Origin: CAVQUE01 sp046290435
GTDB lineage: Bacteria; Actinomycetota; Acidimicrobiia; Acidimicrobiales; UBA8592
DNA: 64,000 nt
Reading direction: 5' to 3'
Assembly: GCA_046290435.1 (NCBI GenBank)
Contig: JBKAGO010000067.1
Span: 167,458 to 231,457 of the forward strand
This document shows positions 42,120 through 50,721 of the stretch, one piece after another. The first letter of the stretch is position 1, and the number at the start of each line of letters is the position of its first letter. A model generated the notes under the pieces. It had not been told where the DNA came from, made no database searches, and saw nothing but the letters and a program-made list of their open reading frames with translations. The translations under genes were made by a program, and so were the position numbers.

Positions 42120-44792
42120 GTGGAAGAACGCGAACGGATCGAAGCGGCACTGCCCGCCTATGAGATCGGGGTCGAACTCGGTCGTGGGGCGTGGGGCGTG
42201 GTGTATTCGGCGCGCCACCGCTCGCTGGGGCGAGAAGCCGCCGTGAAGCAGCTGCCCCGGGCGTTCGCCGCCGACCCGAAGGTCCGCGAACGGTTCGCGG
42301 CGGAGGCACGCCTGGCGGCGTCGCTGGAGCATCCCCACATCGTCCCGGTGTACGACTTCGTCGACGACGAGGGCATGTGCCTCATCGTGATGGAACGCTG
42401 CAACCGCACGCTGTCGGACCGCTTCTACGCCGAGGGCATCGCCACCGACGAGGCCTGTGCGGCCATGCTCTCGCTGTGCGCGGGGCTCGGCTACGCCCAC
42501 AGCCGCAACATCTTGCATCGCGACATCAAGCCCGAGAACCTGATGTACGGCGACACCGAGATTCTCAAGATCGGCGACTTCGGCATCGCCCGGGCCCTCG
42601 ACTCGAGCATCCGCCTCACGGCGACGGGCATGGTCATGGGGACCCCGGCTTACATGTCGCCCGAACAGGCAACCGGCGAGAACCTGACGGCGGCGAGCGA
42701 CATCTACAGCGCCGGGGTGCTGTTCTACGAGCTCCTCAGCGGCGAGCTGCCCTTCGGTGAGCTGGCGTCGATCGGCGCCATGATCCAGGCCCACCTGGTC
42801 ACCCCGGTGCGTCCCCTGCAGTCGATCGCACCCCAGATCCCCCAGCCCATCGCCGCCGTCGTCGAACGCTCGTTGGCGAAGGCACCAGGGGACCGCTACC
42901 CCACCGCCGAAGCGTTCGGCGTCGCCATCGGCGAGGCCGCCTCGGCAGCGTTCGGCCCGGGCTGGCTGCGCACCCGCCGCTTCCAGCTCCTCGGCGCCAC
43001 CGAGATCATGGCGGCGACCGAACGCGACATGGGCGGTACCGGCCGCGGCGGCACCATCTTGGTGCGCGGTCACGACCATCTCCCGGGCGCCAAGCCACCG
43101 TCGTCGAGCGATGTGGTCGCAGCCGCAGATGCCACCGCTCCGGTGCCCGTCGCCGATGGGTCCGAGAGTGTCGCCACCAGCGCGGCGCCCGAGGCCGTGT
43201 TCGCGCCGCCCCCCGGCTCGCCGCCGGCCCCGCCGCCGCCCAATGTGCCGCCGACCGCACCACCGCCGACGGGCCCTCCCGCCGGCGGTGCGCCACCACC
43301 GGCACCACCGGCACCGGGTGCCGTGGCCCCGCCGCCGGTACCCGTGCCTCCCGCGCCACCGGGCCCCGATGCGCCCGGACCCGTCCCGGCCGGCGGACGA
43401 CTGCCCAAGGCGGGTGGCTCGGGCGGGCCCGGCCGACTGATCGCCGCAGGTGTCGCAGCCGTGGTGCTCCTGGGAGGAATCCTCGCCGTCGTGGTACTCG
43501 GCGGCGGCGACAGCGACGACTCGGTGGTCGCAGCCGGCGAAGACACCGACGAACGTTCCGAAGAGCCCGACGCCGAACCCGGTGAGCCGATCGAGGGCGA
43601 CGACTCGAACCAGACCGACCCGCCTGCCGACGATACGGCCGACGATACGGCCGACGATACGGCCGTGAACGATGACGGTACCGGCGGTGCCACCGACTCG
43701 GCCCCACCACCGGCGGGCGGCGCCGGAGCGCTCACGATCGGCGCCATCATCGGCGACACTGAGGCCGACGAAGACGAACTCGTCGCCATCGAGCTGGCCA
43801 TCGACGACATCAACGATGCCGGCGGCGTCGCCGGTCAGCCGGTCACACTCCTCGAGCCCGGGTTCTCCGCACCCGACGTCACCCGCCTGGTCGGCGCCGG
43901 CGCGACCGTCATCGTGGGTCCGAACTCGGTCCTCGACATCAACGACACCATCGCCTCGGCCCAGGGCGTCGCCACCGTCATCAGCGCACGCGACTTCTTC
44001 GACCGCGAGCAGGGCCCCACGATGGGCTACTTCCGCACCAAACCCCGCCTCGAACACCCCCGCTACGCCATCCCGGACCTCATCGCCGGCGACGGTCCGG
44101 TCGTCATCGTCGACGGCCCGCTGGCCATCACCCGCAAGGGCGAGACCGCCGACGAGCTCCGGGCCGATCTCGAGGACCGGGGTACGACGGTCGAGGTCCT
44201 GGCCGAGGGTGCGTCGCCGGCCGAGGTCAACGCCGCAGTCGCCTCCGTTGCCCCGGCCACCATCGTGTTCATCGGCACCATCGACGCCGGCGACTACTAC
44301 CGGGCCCTCTTCGGGGCCGGGATCACGCCGGCGACCACCCGATTCCTCGTCCTCGGTGGCGACGGCTGGGCGAGCGGCTTCGCAGACGGCGAACTCGCCG
44401 GCATCGAAGGCCTCACCCTCGACGTCCTCACCGGCGACACCCTCGAGATGCGCGTCGCGGCCGTGGACTTCAGCGCCGACGCCGCCCAGGCCTACGACGC
44501 CACGATCATCGCCGCCCTCGCCGCACAGGCGACGGGGTCGACGGCCCCGGAGGACATCGCCGCCGCGGTGCCCGATGTCACCGCCGGCGGCGAGGTCTGC
44601 ACCGACTACGCGGCATGCCTGGCGTTGCTGGCCACCGGTGCCGACATCGACTACGACGGCCCCAGTGGCCCTCTCGAGATCGATGCCACCGACGGTCGGC
44701 CGAACGCAGCGCTGGTGCGTTCGACCGTGCTCGGCGAGAACATCCTCGACAAGACCACCGACATCATCGTCGTGCGCCGCCCGACGTCGTGA
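42120..44792 (+). CDS. Receptor Ser/Thr protein kinase with periplasmic-binding-protein-like outer domain
   Basis: Residues 15-285 form an Hanks-type kinase: glycine loop GRGAWGVVY, Lys43, HRD at 133-135 followed by IKPEN, and DFG at 153-155. A Pro-rich linker runs to a single membrane helix near residues 440-462, then an acidic linker with three exact copies of DDTA. The outer domain from about residue 540 has the type I binding-protein fold (IGAIIGDTEADEDELVAIEL and AIDDINDAGGVAGQPV), like branched-chain amino-acid receptors. Most actinobacterial kinases have PASTA or beta-propeller domains here. The GTG start has AGGAGG 5 nt upstream. Confidence 0.92.
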   Translation: MEERERIEAALPAYEIGVELGRGAWGVVYSARHRSLGREAAVKQLPRAFAADPKVRERFAAEARLAASLEHPHIVPVYDFVDDEGMCLIVMERCNRTLSDRFYAEGIATDEACAAMLSLCAGLGYAHSRNILHRDIKPENLMYGDTEILKIGDFGIARALDSSIRLTATGMVMGTPAYMSPEQATGENLTAASDIYSAGVLFYELLSGELPFGELASIGAMIQAHLVTPVRPLQSIAPQIPQPIAAVVERSLAKAPGDRYPTAEAFGVAIGEAASAAFGPGWLRTRRFQLLGATEIMAATERDMGGTGRGGTILVRGHDHLPGAKPPSSSDVVAAADATAPVPVADGSESVATSAAPEAVFAPPPGSPPAPPPPNVPPTAPPPTGPPAGGAPPPAPPAPGAVAPPPVPVPPAPPGPDAPGPVPAGGRLPKAGGSGGPGRLIAAGVAAVVLLGGILAVVVLGGGDSDDSVVAAGEDTDERSEEPDAEPGEPIEGDDSNQTDPPADDTADDTADDTAVNDDGTGGATDSAPPPAGGAGALTIGAIIGDTEADEDELVAIELAIDDINDAGGVAGQPVTLLEPGFSAPDVTRLVGAGATVIVGPNSVLDINDTIASAQGVATVISARDFFDREQGPTMGYFRTKPRLEHPRYAIPDLIAGDGPVVIVDGPLAITRKGETADELRADLEDRGTTVEVLAEGASPAEVNAAVASVAPATIVFIGTIDAGDYYRALFGAGITPATTRFLVLGGDGWASGFADGELAGIEGLTLDVLTGDTLEMRVAAVDFSADAAQAYDATIIAALAAQATGSTAPEDIAAAVPDVTAGGEVCTDYAACLALLATGADIDYDGPSGPLEIDATDGRPNAALVRSTVLGENILDKTTDIIVVRRPTS
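43629..43664 (+). repeat. 12-bp tandem repeat in the kinase linker
   Basis: Three exact copies of GACGATACGGCC encode (DDTA)3 in the acidic juxtamembrane linker. Such repeats can change copy number by slippage and so vary linker length. Confidence 0.85.
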
Positions 44793-44832
44793 ACCGTGAT
44801 CGGCCCACGGCGCCCGGCGGCTGCGGACATGC

Positions 44833-45378
44833 TCATTCGAGTGGCTGGCCCCGGTTGCCGCGGACCACGTCGGTGACGCCGTCCCAGGTGTCGTGCGCCT
44901 GCTTCCAGCCGTCGAAGACGGCGCGGATGTCGGCGTTGTCGCCGTGGCACTCGAGGAAGCAGCCGATGGCTTCGCGGGTGTCGATGTAGATGACGTTGGC
45001 GATCGCCCACAGCGACGACGCCACCGGGAAACCTGCAGCCTCGTACTGCTCGGCGACCATCTCGATGTCGTCGTCGGGCACGAGCATCCCGATGTGGTGG
45101 AAGCCCTCCTCGCCTGCGGCAAACATGTCGCGGTAGATGGACGGGCCCTCGTCGTTCTGCTGGATGAACTGCACGTGAGTGTCACCGTGGTAGCCGAACG
45201 CGTAGTCGAGCGGCACCGTCATCTCCTCGCCGCGGTACATGTGGCGATCGCCCCAGTGGCCGCGGGTGACGAAGAACGGACCGGCGCCGGTGGCGCGATG
45301 CCACCGGTGACAGGCCTCGTCGATGTCGTTGACGAACCAGGCGTGCTGCAGGATCGGATAACGGATGAGTGGTTGCAT
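44833..45378 (-). CDS. VOC family protein
   Basis: The 181-aa protein has two halves of the glyoxalase/VOC fold: ILQHAWFVNDIDEACHRWHR and HHIGMLVPDDDIEMVAEQYE, with a possible metal site at the His residues and Glu in FLECHGD. Its substrate is unknown. It diverges from the AhpD-like pair across 75 bp, which hints at a shared role, perhaps in the metabolism of an aromatic or peroxide substrate. Confidence 0.85.
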   Translation of the reverse strand: MQPLIRYPILQHAWFVNDIDEACHRWHRATGAGPFFVTRGHWGDRHMYRGEEMTVPLDYAFGYHGDTHVQFIQQNDEGPSIYRDMFAAGEEGFHHIGMLVPDDDIEMVAEQYEAAGFPVASSLWAIANVIYIDTREAIGCFLECHGDNADIRAVFDGWKQAHDTWDGVTDVVRGNRGQPLE

Positions 45379-45453
45379 GGGTCCCCCCGGGGATCTCGGC
45401 GTCGGCTCATCGTTCCACCGACGCCGATCCCCTGCCACCACTACTGTCAGGAG

Positions 45454-45945
45454 ATGGCTCGAGGCGCAGCGGCAACCCGTGCACATCTGGCGATGGTCCT
45501 CGGCGACCGCCCCGAGGTGCTGGATCAACTCGAGGCCGCGGACGCCGCGGCGTGGGAGGCCGTCGATGCCGACCTGTTGGACCTGTGCCGGATGCGCATC
45601 GCGATGCTGCTGGGCCATCCCGACGAGGTCGTCGCACTGCCCCCGCCCGACGGTCCCGATCCCGAGTTGGTAGCCGCACTTGCGTCGTGGCCGACGTCGC
45701 CGCGCTTCGACGACACCGAGCGGGCGTGCCTGGCCTTCACCGAACAGTTCGTCATCGACGTGGCCACCATGGACGACGCCCTGGCCTTCGCCGTCGTCGA
45801 TCACCTGGGCGCCGACTTCCCGGCCTTCGTCAACGCACTGTTGGTGATCGAGCAGCGTCAACGCCTCACCCTGATCTGGCAGCGGCTCTTCGGCGACGCT
45901 GCCCCGTCCACGGCCACCCCGTCGATCAACGAGGAGACCCCATGA
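45454..45945 (+). CDS. AhpD/CMD-like protein lacking the CxxC motif
   Basis: The 163-aa product resembles carboxymuconolactone-decarboxylase-fold proteins (AAWEAVDADLLDLCRMRIAMLLG, then ERACLAFTEQFVIDVATMDDAL). Where the redox CxxC normally follows the central helix there is GHPDE, so it should not carry out thiol chemistry. Its stop overlaps the next gene (ATGA at 45942-45945), so the two AhpD-like proteins are translationally coupled and may form a hetero-oligomer. An AGGAG directly abuts the ATG, so an alternative start is possible. Confidence 0.75.
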   Translation: MARGAAATRAHLAMVLGDRPEVLDQLEAADAAAWEAVDADLLDLCRMRIAMLLGHPDEVVALPPPDGPDPELVAALASWPTSPRFDDTERACLAFTEQFVIDVATMDDALAFAVVDHLGADFPAFVNALLVIEQRQRLTLIWQRLFGDAAPSTATPSINEETP

Positions 45946-46448
45946 CCACCCGTTCGGTCCGCGTACCCCGTGGCGCCGGCGTCCCCGCCGACCTCGGCCG
46001 TGCGCTCGGCAAGTGGCAATCCGCCGTCGTCCGCCTCGGCGAAGTCGACGCCATCACCACCGAGATGGTGCGGCTGCGCTGTGCCCGCCACCACGACTGC
46101 CACACCTGACTGTCGGTCCGCTCGGCAGTTGCCAAGCAGCAGGGACTCGACGAAGACGACGCCGCCCGGGCGTTCGGCACCGACCCCGATGGGCTCGAGG
46201 CGCACCATCGGGCCGCGTTGGCGCTGGCCGACGCGCTGATGACCCAGCCGTCGGGGCTCGACGACGCCACCGTCGCGGAGCTGCGCCGCCACTTCAGCGA
46301 CAGCCAGCTCGTCGAGCTGACCATCGACGTCATGAAGTGGAATTACCAGAAGGCCATGGTGGCCATGGGCACCGACCCCGAGGTGAAGCCCGGCGAGCTC
46401 GCCGACCTGATCTTCGACGAGAACGGCCACTGGGTCCGCCCGACCTGA
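45942..46448 (+). CDS. AhpD/CMD-like selenoprotein with Cys-x-x-Sec motif (in-frame TGA at codon 56)
   Basis: The frame from ATG 45942 reads MVRLRCARHHDCHT and meets TGA at 46107-46109, then continues open to TGA 46446-46448 with LSVRSAVAKQQGLDEDD, ALALADALMTQPSG, ELRRHFSDSQLVELTIDVMK and NYQKAMVAMGTD. These segments are the standard second half of carboxymuconolactone-decarboxylase/AhpD proteins. The TGA replaces the second Cys of the CxxC redox pair (Cys53-His-Thr-Sec56). AhpD-like selenoproteins with this substitution are a known class. The SECIS-like hairpin follows (see that entry). A GGAG site lies 7 nt before the ATG. Alternative: a nonsense mutation, but the exact position argues against it. 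Total length 168 aa. Confidence 0.85.
46110..46137 (+). promoter_or_regulatory. Bacterial SECIS-like hairpin after the TGA
   Basis: The preferred fold pairs 46120-46122 with 46135-46137 and 46124-46126 with 46131-46133, with one C-A mismatch between and the loop AGUU (46127-46130). G is the second loop base and the loop starts 17 nt after the TGA, within the usual 16-37 nt window. An alternative fold, 46110-46115 with 46123-46128, has the loop GUCCGCU and six pairs including one G-U. The folds exclude each other. Confidence 0.6.
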
Positions 46449-46461
46449 ATCCATACGCGCA

Positions 46462-46489
46462 GCGGCCCGGTCGTCACCGACCGGGCCGC
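46462..46489. terminator. Strong bidirectional terminator hairpin
   Basis: A perfect 12-bp stem, GCGGCCCGGTCG-tcac-CGACCGGGCCGC, lies between the selenoprotein gene and the convergent fasciclin gene. There is no T-run. Confidence 0.75.
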
Positions 46490-46538
46490 GTGCAGTTCTC
46501 CGGGTCGCTCAGCCCTGGGGCTGTGCGGGGAACCGGTC

Positions 46539-47105
46539 TCAGCCCGCGGGGGGCAGCAGGACCGTGTCGATGACGTGGATGACGCCGTTGCTGGCCAGGA
46601 TGTCGGTCTGCACGACGGTGGCGTCGTTGACGGTGACGGTCTCGCCGTCGACACCGATGGTGACGGTGGCGCCGTTGACGGTCTCGACTTCCTGGCCGTC
46701 GAGGCCGACGACGTCAGCGGCCGGGACGTTGCCCGGGACCACGTGGTAGGTGAGGATCGAGGCGAGGTTCGGGTCGGCGAGGAGCTCCTCGGCGGTCACG
46801 CCCAGGGCCTCGAGGGCGTCGGCGAATGCCTCTTCGGTGGGCGCGAACACGGTGAAGGGGCCCTCACCCTTCAGGGTGTCGACCAGGTCGGCAGCCTGGA
46901 GGGCGGCGACCAGGGTGGGGAATTCGCCGGAGGCGACAGCGGTGTCGACGATGTCGGCCGTCGCTGCGGCCTCGCCTTCGTCGGCGCCCTCTTCTTCAGC
47001 CTCGCCGCTGGCGACCGGCTGCTCCTCTTCGTCATCGCCGCAAGCGGCTGCGATCAGGGTGAAAGCGAACAAGAGCGCAAGTGCGCGCAACCAAGTGTTC
47101 TTCAT
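46539..47105 (-). CDS. Fasciclin-domain lipoprotein
   Basis: The 188-aa protein has a lipobox-type signal peptide (LLFAFTLIAAACGDD, lipidated Cys in AAAC), an acidic linker and one fasciclin domain: FPTLVAALQAADLVDTLKG, GPFTVFAPTEEAFADAL and YHVVPGNV, ending NGVIHVIDTVLLPP. It should be anchored to the outer face of the membrane, with a role in adhesion or surface interactions. AGGAGG lies about 9 nt before the ATG. Confidence 0.94.
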   Translation of the reverse strand: MKNTWLRALALLFAFTLIAAACGDDEEEQPVASGEAEEEGADEGEAAATADIVDTAVASGEFPTLVAALQAADLVDTLKGEGPFTVFAPTEEAFADALEALGVTAEELLADPNLASILTYHVVPGNVPAADVVGLDGQEVETVNGATVTIGVDGETVTVNDATVVQTDILASNGVIHVIDTVLLPPAG

Positions 47106-47218
47106 GGGGGGATCCCTCCTGGGGATGTGTCTAGGTCTTCTTCGTATCTCTACGAGCGCCGCACCCGCATTGGATGCAGCGAGGCGACATCTTGGCCGAC
47201 CCACCCGCGTTCGCGACG

Positions 47219-47875
47219 TCAGGCGTCGAGACGCCAGGAGTCGGGATCACGACCCAGCGAGACCATCCGCTCACGCACAGGGAGCGGTGGTGGCGGCAGG
47301 ATTCCCTCCCGCAAGCCGGTCACGTGGTCGCCGTTCTCGTCCCAGATGTGACACGTGTTGACGTTGCCGGCGAACTGCCGTTCGCGCTCTTCCGGATTGC
47401 GTACACCGGGGGCGACGCCGTCGAGCCGAGCCCGCCGCACCGCCACTGACCAGGTGCTTTGCACGACCGCGGGGGCCATCGCCTGCAACAGGGCAGTGGT
47501 GTGGGTGCAGCCGCGCGGACCGCCGAAGAGCTCGCGGACCTTGTGGGTGAACCCCCTCGCGACGCAGAGCCCGACCAGCTTCTGATAGTGGGTCGCGATG
47601 GCTGGGCAGGACTCGTGGGGATGGGTCTCGAACACGACCGCGGCATGGGTGATCTCGAGGGTCGGGAGTGCCACATGCCACTCGACCTGCATCTGGTGGA
47701 TCTCGAGTTCGGACGGGTCGTCGGACACGTACAGACCCGGCGGCTTGGTGTCGGCGATCGCGCCGCGCACGAGCATCGTGTCGTCATCGAGGACGTAGAC
47801 CCGGACCTCGTAACGTCGGTCGTGGAGCAGCTCGAGATGGTCATCGGGTGGCAACAGTGACATGGAGCGGAGCAT
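47219..47875 (-). CDS. DUF2889 family protein
   Basis: The 218-aa product has the DUF2889 markers: RRYEVRVYVLDDDTMLVRGA, DTKPPGLY, VVFETHPHESCPAIATHYQKLVG, ARGFTHKVRELFGGPRGCTHTT and a VNTCHIWDENGDHV tail. Members occur widely in proteobacteria and actinobacteria near catabolic genes, with no known reaction. The conserved His and Cys residues suggest metal binding. It diverges from an SDR gene. Confidence 0.85.
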   Translation of the reverse strand: MLRSMSLLPPDDHLELLHDRRYEVRVYVLDDDTMLVRGAIADTKPPGLYVSDDPSELEIHQMQVEWHVALPTLEITHAAVVFETHPHESCPAIATHYQKLVGLCVARGFTHKVRELFGGPRGCTHTTALLQAMAPAVVQSTWSVAVRRARLDGVAPGVRNPEERERQFAGNVNTCHIWDENGDHVTGLREGILPPPPLPVRERMVSLGRDPDSWRLDA

Positions 47876-47955
47876 AGGAGCTGCACCGAGGCGCGGACGG
47901 GGGCGACGGCGGCACCCGCCGCCGGGTCGGCGTCAGTCTCCTAGGATCGGCGACC

Positions 47956-48744
47956 ATGGTGCTCGAACGTTTCCGCATGGACGACCAGGTGGCCATCGTG
48001 ACCGGCGCGAGCCGAGGGATCGGTGCCGCCATCGCAGTGGCCTATGCCGAGGCGGGCGCCGATGTGGTCATCGGCGCCCGCGACGGCGACGCGCTCGCCG
48101 CGGTCGCCGAGCAGGTGGCCGCCCACGGGCGCCGTGCCGTGGTCGTGGCGGGCAGCCTGCACGCCCGCGAGGGCCTGGCCGCGCTCGTCGACGCTGCGAC
48201 CACGGAGTTCGGGCGCATCACGACGGTGGTCAACAACGTCGGCGGGTCGATGCCCAATGCATTCCTGTCCACCACCGAGGACGACTTCGACGCGGCCATG
48301 CGCTGGAACGTCACCACGGCGTTCAACCTCAGCCAGCTGGCGGTCCCCCACATCGTCGACGCCGGCGGCGGCAGCATCGTCAACATCGCGTCCGCGGCCG
48401 GCCGCCAGGCGGCCCGTGGCTTCGCGGCCTATGGCACCGCAAAGGCCGCGATGATCGCCCTCACGCAGAACATGGCGCAGGACCTCTGCCCGAGGGTCCG
48501 CGTCAATGCGATCGCCCCGGGGGCCACGGCCACGTCGGCGATGGAGTTCGTGGTCTCCACCCCCGAGATCCACGACGCGATGGTCGCGGCCACCCCGATG
48601 AAGCGCCTCGGCGAGCCCGAGGAGATCGCCGCTGCCGCGGTGTACCTGGCCTCGCCCGCCGGCGCCTATGTCACCGGGCAGTGCCTGGCCGTCGACGGCG
48701 GCATCCTCGGTTCGAACTTCGACATGGGCCTTCCGGATCTGTGA
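47956..48744 (+). CDS. SDR family oxidoreductase
   Basis: The 262-aa enzyme has the cofactor loop TGASRGIG, NNVGGS (N-N-x-G), and the catalytic Tyr159 and Lys163 in YGTAKAA with Ser in NIASAAG. The C-terminal CLAVDGGILGSNFDMGLPDL is typical of classical SDRs acting on alcohols or ketones. The substrate is unknown. It lies 49 bp upstream of the hydrolase gene and may form an operon with it. Confidence 0.94.
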   Translation: MVLERFRMDDQVAIVTGASRGIGAAIAVAYAEAGADVVIGARDGDALAAVAEQVAAHGRRAVVVAGSLHAREGLAALVDAATTEFGRITTVVNNVGGSMPNAFLSTTEDDFDAAMRWNVTTAFNLSQLAVPHIVDAGGGSIVNIASAAGRQAARGFAAYGTAKAAMIALTQNMAQDLCPRVRVNAIAPGATATSAMEFVVSTPEIHDAMVAATPMKRLGEPEEIAAAAVYLASPAGAYVTGQCLAVDGGILGSNFDMGLPDL

Positions 48745-48793
48745 GATCCCTGCCCTTGCGTCCTCGACCCGCCCGATCGGCGCCGGGTGGCCC

Positions 48794-49618
48794 ATGAGCG
48801 CGCCGGCCGACGTCACCCATCTCCTGGCCGACTGGCCCGACCCGACTGCGGCGTCGATCGCCCTCGTCGACGGCGCCGACGTCGTGGCCACCGGTGGCGT
48901 CATCGCCCGGGTGTCGCGCATCGCGTCGATCTCGAAGGTCATCGCCGCACTGGCGGTGTTGATCGCCGCCGAGGAGGGCACCGTCGACCTCGACGAGCCG
49001 GCGGGACCACCGGGTGCGACGGTGCGTCATCTCCTGGCGCACGCGTCGGGGCTCGACTTCGACGAGCACCGCAGCATCGCCGCGGTGGGGAAACGGCGGA
49101 TCTACTCCAACGCCGGGATCGAACAGCTCGCCGATCATCTGGCGGCACGAGCGGCGATGCCATTCGAGCAGTACCAGGCCGAAGCGGTGCTGGGGCCCCT
49201 CGGCATGGCCGACACCGTGCTGCGGGGCTCGCCGGCGCACAGCGTGTGGTCGAACGTCGCCGACCTCACCCGTCTGGCGCGCGAGCTGCTCGCCCCCACC
49301 CTGATCGCAGCCGAGACCCTGGCCGAGGCCACGACCGTGCAGTTCGGCGACCTCGCCGGGGTCATCCCCGGGCTCGGCCGCTTCGACCCGGCGCCGTGGG
49401 GGCTGGGGTTCGAGCTCAAGGGCGCCAAGTCGCCGCACTGGACCGCTCCGGCCAACGACGCGTCGACGTTCGGGCATTTCGGCGGCACGGGGACCTTCTT
49501 GTGGGTCGACCCCACCCTCGGGCTGGCCGCGGTGGCCATCAGCGGCACCGACTACGGCCCGTGGGCGCTCGATGTCTGGCCACCGACCAGCCAGGCGCTG
49601 ATCGACCTGGCGCGCTGA
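48794..49618 (+). CDS. Beta-lactamase-fold serine hydrolase
   Basis: The 274-aa protein has SxxK at Ser45-Ile-Ser-Lys48, Y-x-N at Tyr104 (YSNAG), and H-F-G-G-T-G near residue 230. This matches class C beta-lactamase/PBP-like esterases. It has no signal peptide, and the Ser is closer to the N-terminus than in secreted enzymes, so a cytosolic esterase is likely. ATG 48794 is used because the catalytic region starts soon after. Confidence 0.9.
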   Translation: MSAPADVTHLLADWPDPTAASIALVDGADVVATGGVIARVSRIASISKVIAALAVLIAAEEGTVDLDEPAGPPGATVRHLLAHASGLDFDEHRSIAAVGKRRIYSNAGIEQLADHLAARAAMPFEQYQAEAVLGPLGMADTVLRGSPAHSVWSNVADLTRLARELLAPTLIAAETLAEATTVQFGDLAGVIPGLGRFDPAPWGLGFELKGAKSPHWTAPANDASTFGHFGGTGTFLWVDPTLGLAAVAISGTDYGPWALDVWPPTSQALIDLAR

Positions 49619-49639
49619 TCCGCCCCGTTCTCGTTGTGG

Positions 49640-49662
49640 TGATCCACCCTGACGGTGGATCA
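49640..49662. terminator. Terminator hairpin between convergent genes
   Basis: A perfect 9-bp stem, TGATCCACC-ctgac-GGTGGATCA, lies between the hydrolase (+) and AcoX-like (-) genes. Confidence 0.6.
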
Positions 49663-49673
49663 GCCCGACGAGA

Positions 49674-50690
49674 TCAGCGGTGGCTGACGAAAGCCGAGCG
49701 GGCTGCGGCCATGGTGGCGTGGGGATCGATCACCCGGGGTCCGTCGCGACGCACGACCAGGGTGGCGGTGACGCCGTCGTGCACCCGGCGCTTGCGCTCG
49801 CCGTCGAACGCGAACAGCACCGGGCCCGGCGTGGTCACCGGCTCGCCCAATGCGAGGCGCTGCACCTCGGTGACGCCGATGGGGGCATGGTGGCCGGGAG
49901 CAGTGGGGGCGGTGACGACGATGTCGGGGTCCGACGCCACCGGAGCGAACCGCACCAACAGCGCGGCATCATCGGCGGCGGAGACGGGCTCGAGCAGTCC
50001 GCCGACGGCTGCGAACCCGATGGCCGCAGGGTCGGCTCGTGTGAGCACGGCGAGGCGCATCGTGTCGGGGTCGAAGAGCTCCAGCGACCCGACGTAGGGA
50101 TCGGCCACCGCCACGGCGTCGATGAGGGCGATGTCGCCGGTGCCGGCGTCGGCGGGGAGATCGGCGCCACCACCGGCGAGCTCGAGGTGCACGAGCTTGG
50201 CGGCGGTGGTGACCTCGTCGACGTCGACGACGCCACGGGCCACCATGGCCAACGAGGTGCCGGCCACGGTGGGCTCGACGAAGATGGGGAACGCGTTGTT
50301 GGTGCCGGTCGAGACCGGCAGCACCACGACGTCCTGCCAGCCCTTGGTCACGGCCCGGTTGGTCCCGTCGCCGCCGAGCACCGCAACCGCGGCGCACCCC
50401 TCGTCGCGCATCGCCACCGCGGCACGCGTCGAGTCCTCCTCGGTGAATCCGAGGTCACGGACGACGGTGACGAGCGTGACGTCGCGCAGGGTCTCGGTGG
50501 CGCGGCGCACGATCTGATGCGGATCGTGGTTGACGACGATGGTGTCGACCCCACCGGCGACTGCGCCCAACACGATGCGACGAACGATCGAGATCTTGTC
50601 CTCGACGGTCGACCGCCCCGCGGCGGCGACCGCCCGACGGATGTCGCCGCCGGACCGCGGATTGACGATGATGCCGATCGATGGGTTCAC
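49674..50690 (-). CDS. ATP-NAD kinase/AcoX-like protein
   Basis: The 338-aa product begins PSIGIIVNPRSGGD and has AVAVLGGDGTNRAV, the diacylglycerol-kinase/NAD-kinase nucleotide loop. Some members of this family sit in acetoin operons (AcoX) with unclear activity. There is no acetoin gene here. The GTG start at 50690 was chosen since homology begins directly after it and a GGTAGG site lies about 9 nt upstream. A longer ATG reading at 50735 is possible. Confidence 0.8.
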   Translation of the reverse strand: MNPSIGIIVNPRSGGDIRRAVAAAGRSTVEDKISIVRRIVLGAVAGGVDTIVVNHDPHQIVRRATETLRDVTLVTVVRDLGFTEEDSTRAAVAMRDEGCAAVAVLGGDGTNRAVTKGWQDVVVLPVSTGTNNAFPIFVEPTVAGTSLAMVARGVVDVDEVTTAAKLVHLELAGGGADLPADAGTGDIALIDAVAVADPYVGSLELFDPDTMRLAVLTRADPAAIGFAAVGGLLEPVSAADDAALLVRFAPVASDPDIVVTAPTAPGHHAPIGVTEVQRLALGEPVTTPGPVLFAFDGERKRRVHDGVTATLVVRRDGPRVIDPHATMAAARSAFVSHR

Positions 50691-50721
50691 GGGCGCCGAA
50701 CCTACCCGACCCCGGCCGCGG

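Noticed and set aside
42102..45185. A 1027-codon open frame on the minus strand opposite the receptor kinase.
   Set aside because: Antisense shadow of a gene with clear kinase and binding-protein motifs. The Gly/Arg/Asp-rich content is not protein-like.
46107..46109. The TGA as an ordinary stop, giving a 55-aa protein or a pseudogene.
   Set aside because: The stop sits exactly on the second redox-motif position, downstream coding is intact, and a SECIS-like hairpin follows. A random nonsense mutation would rarely fall there. It remains the main alternative.
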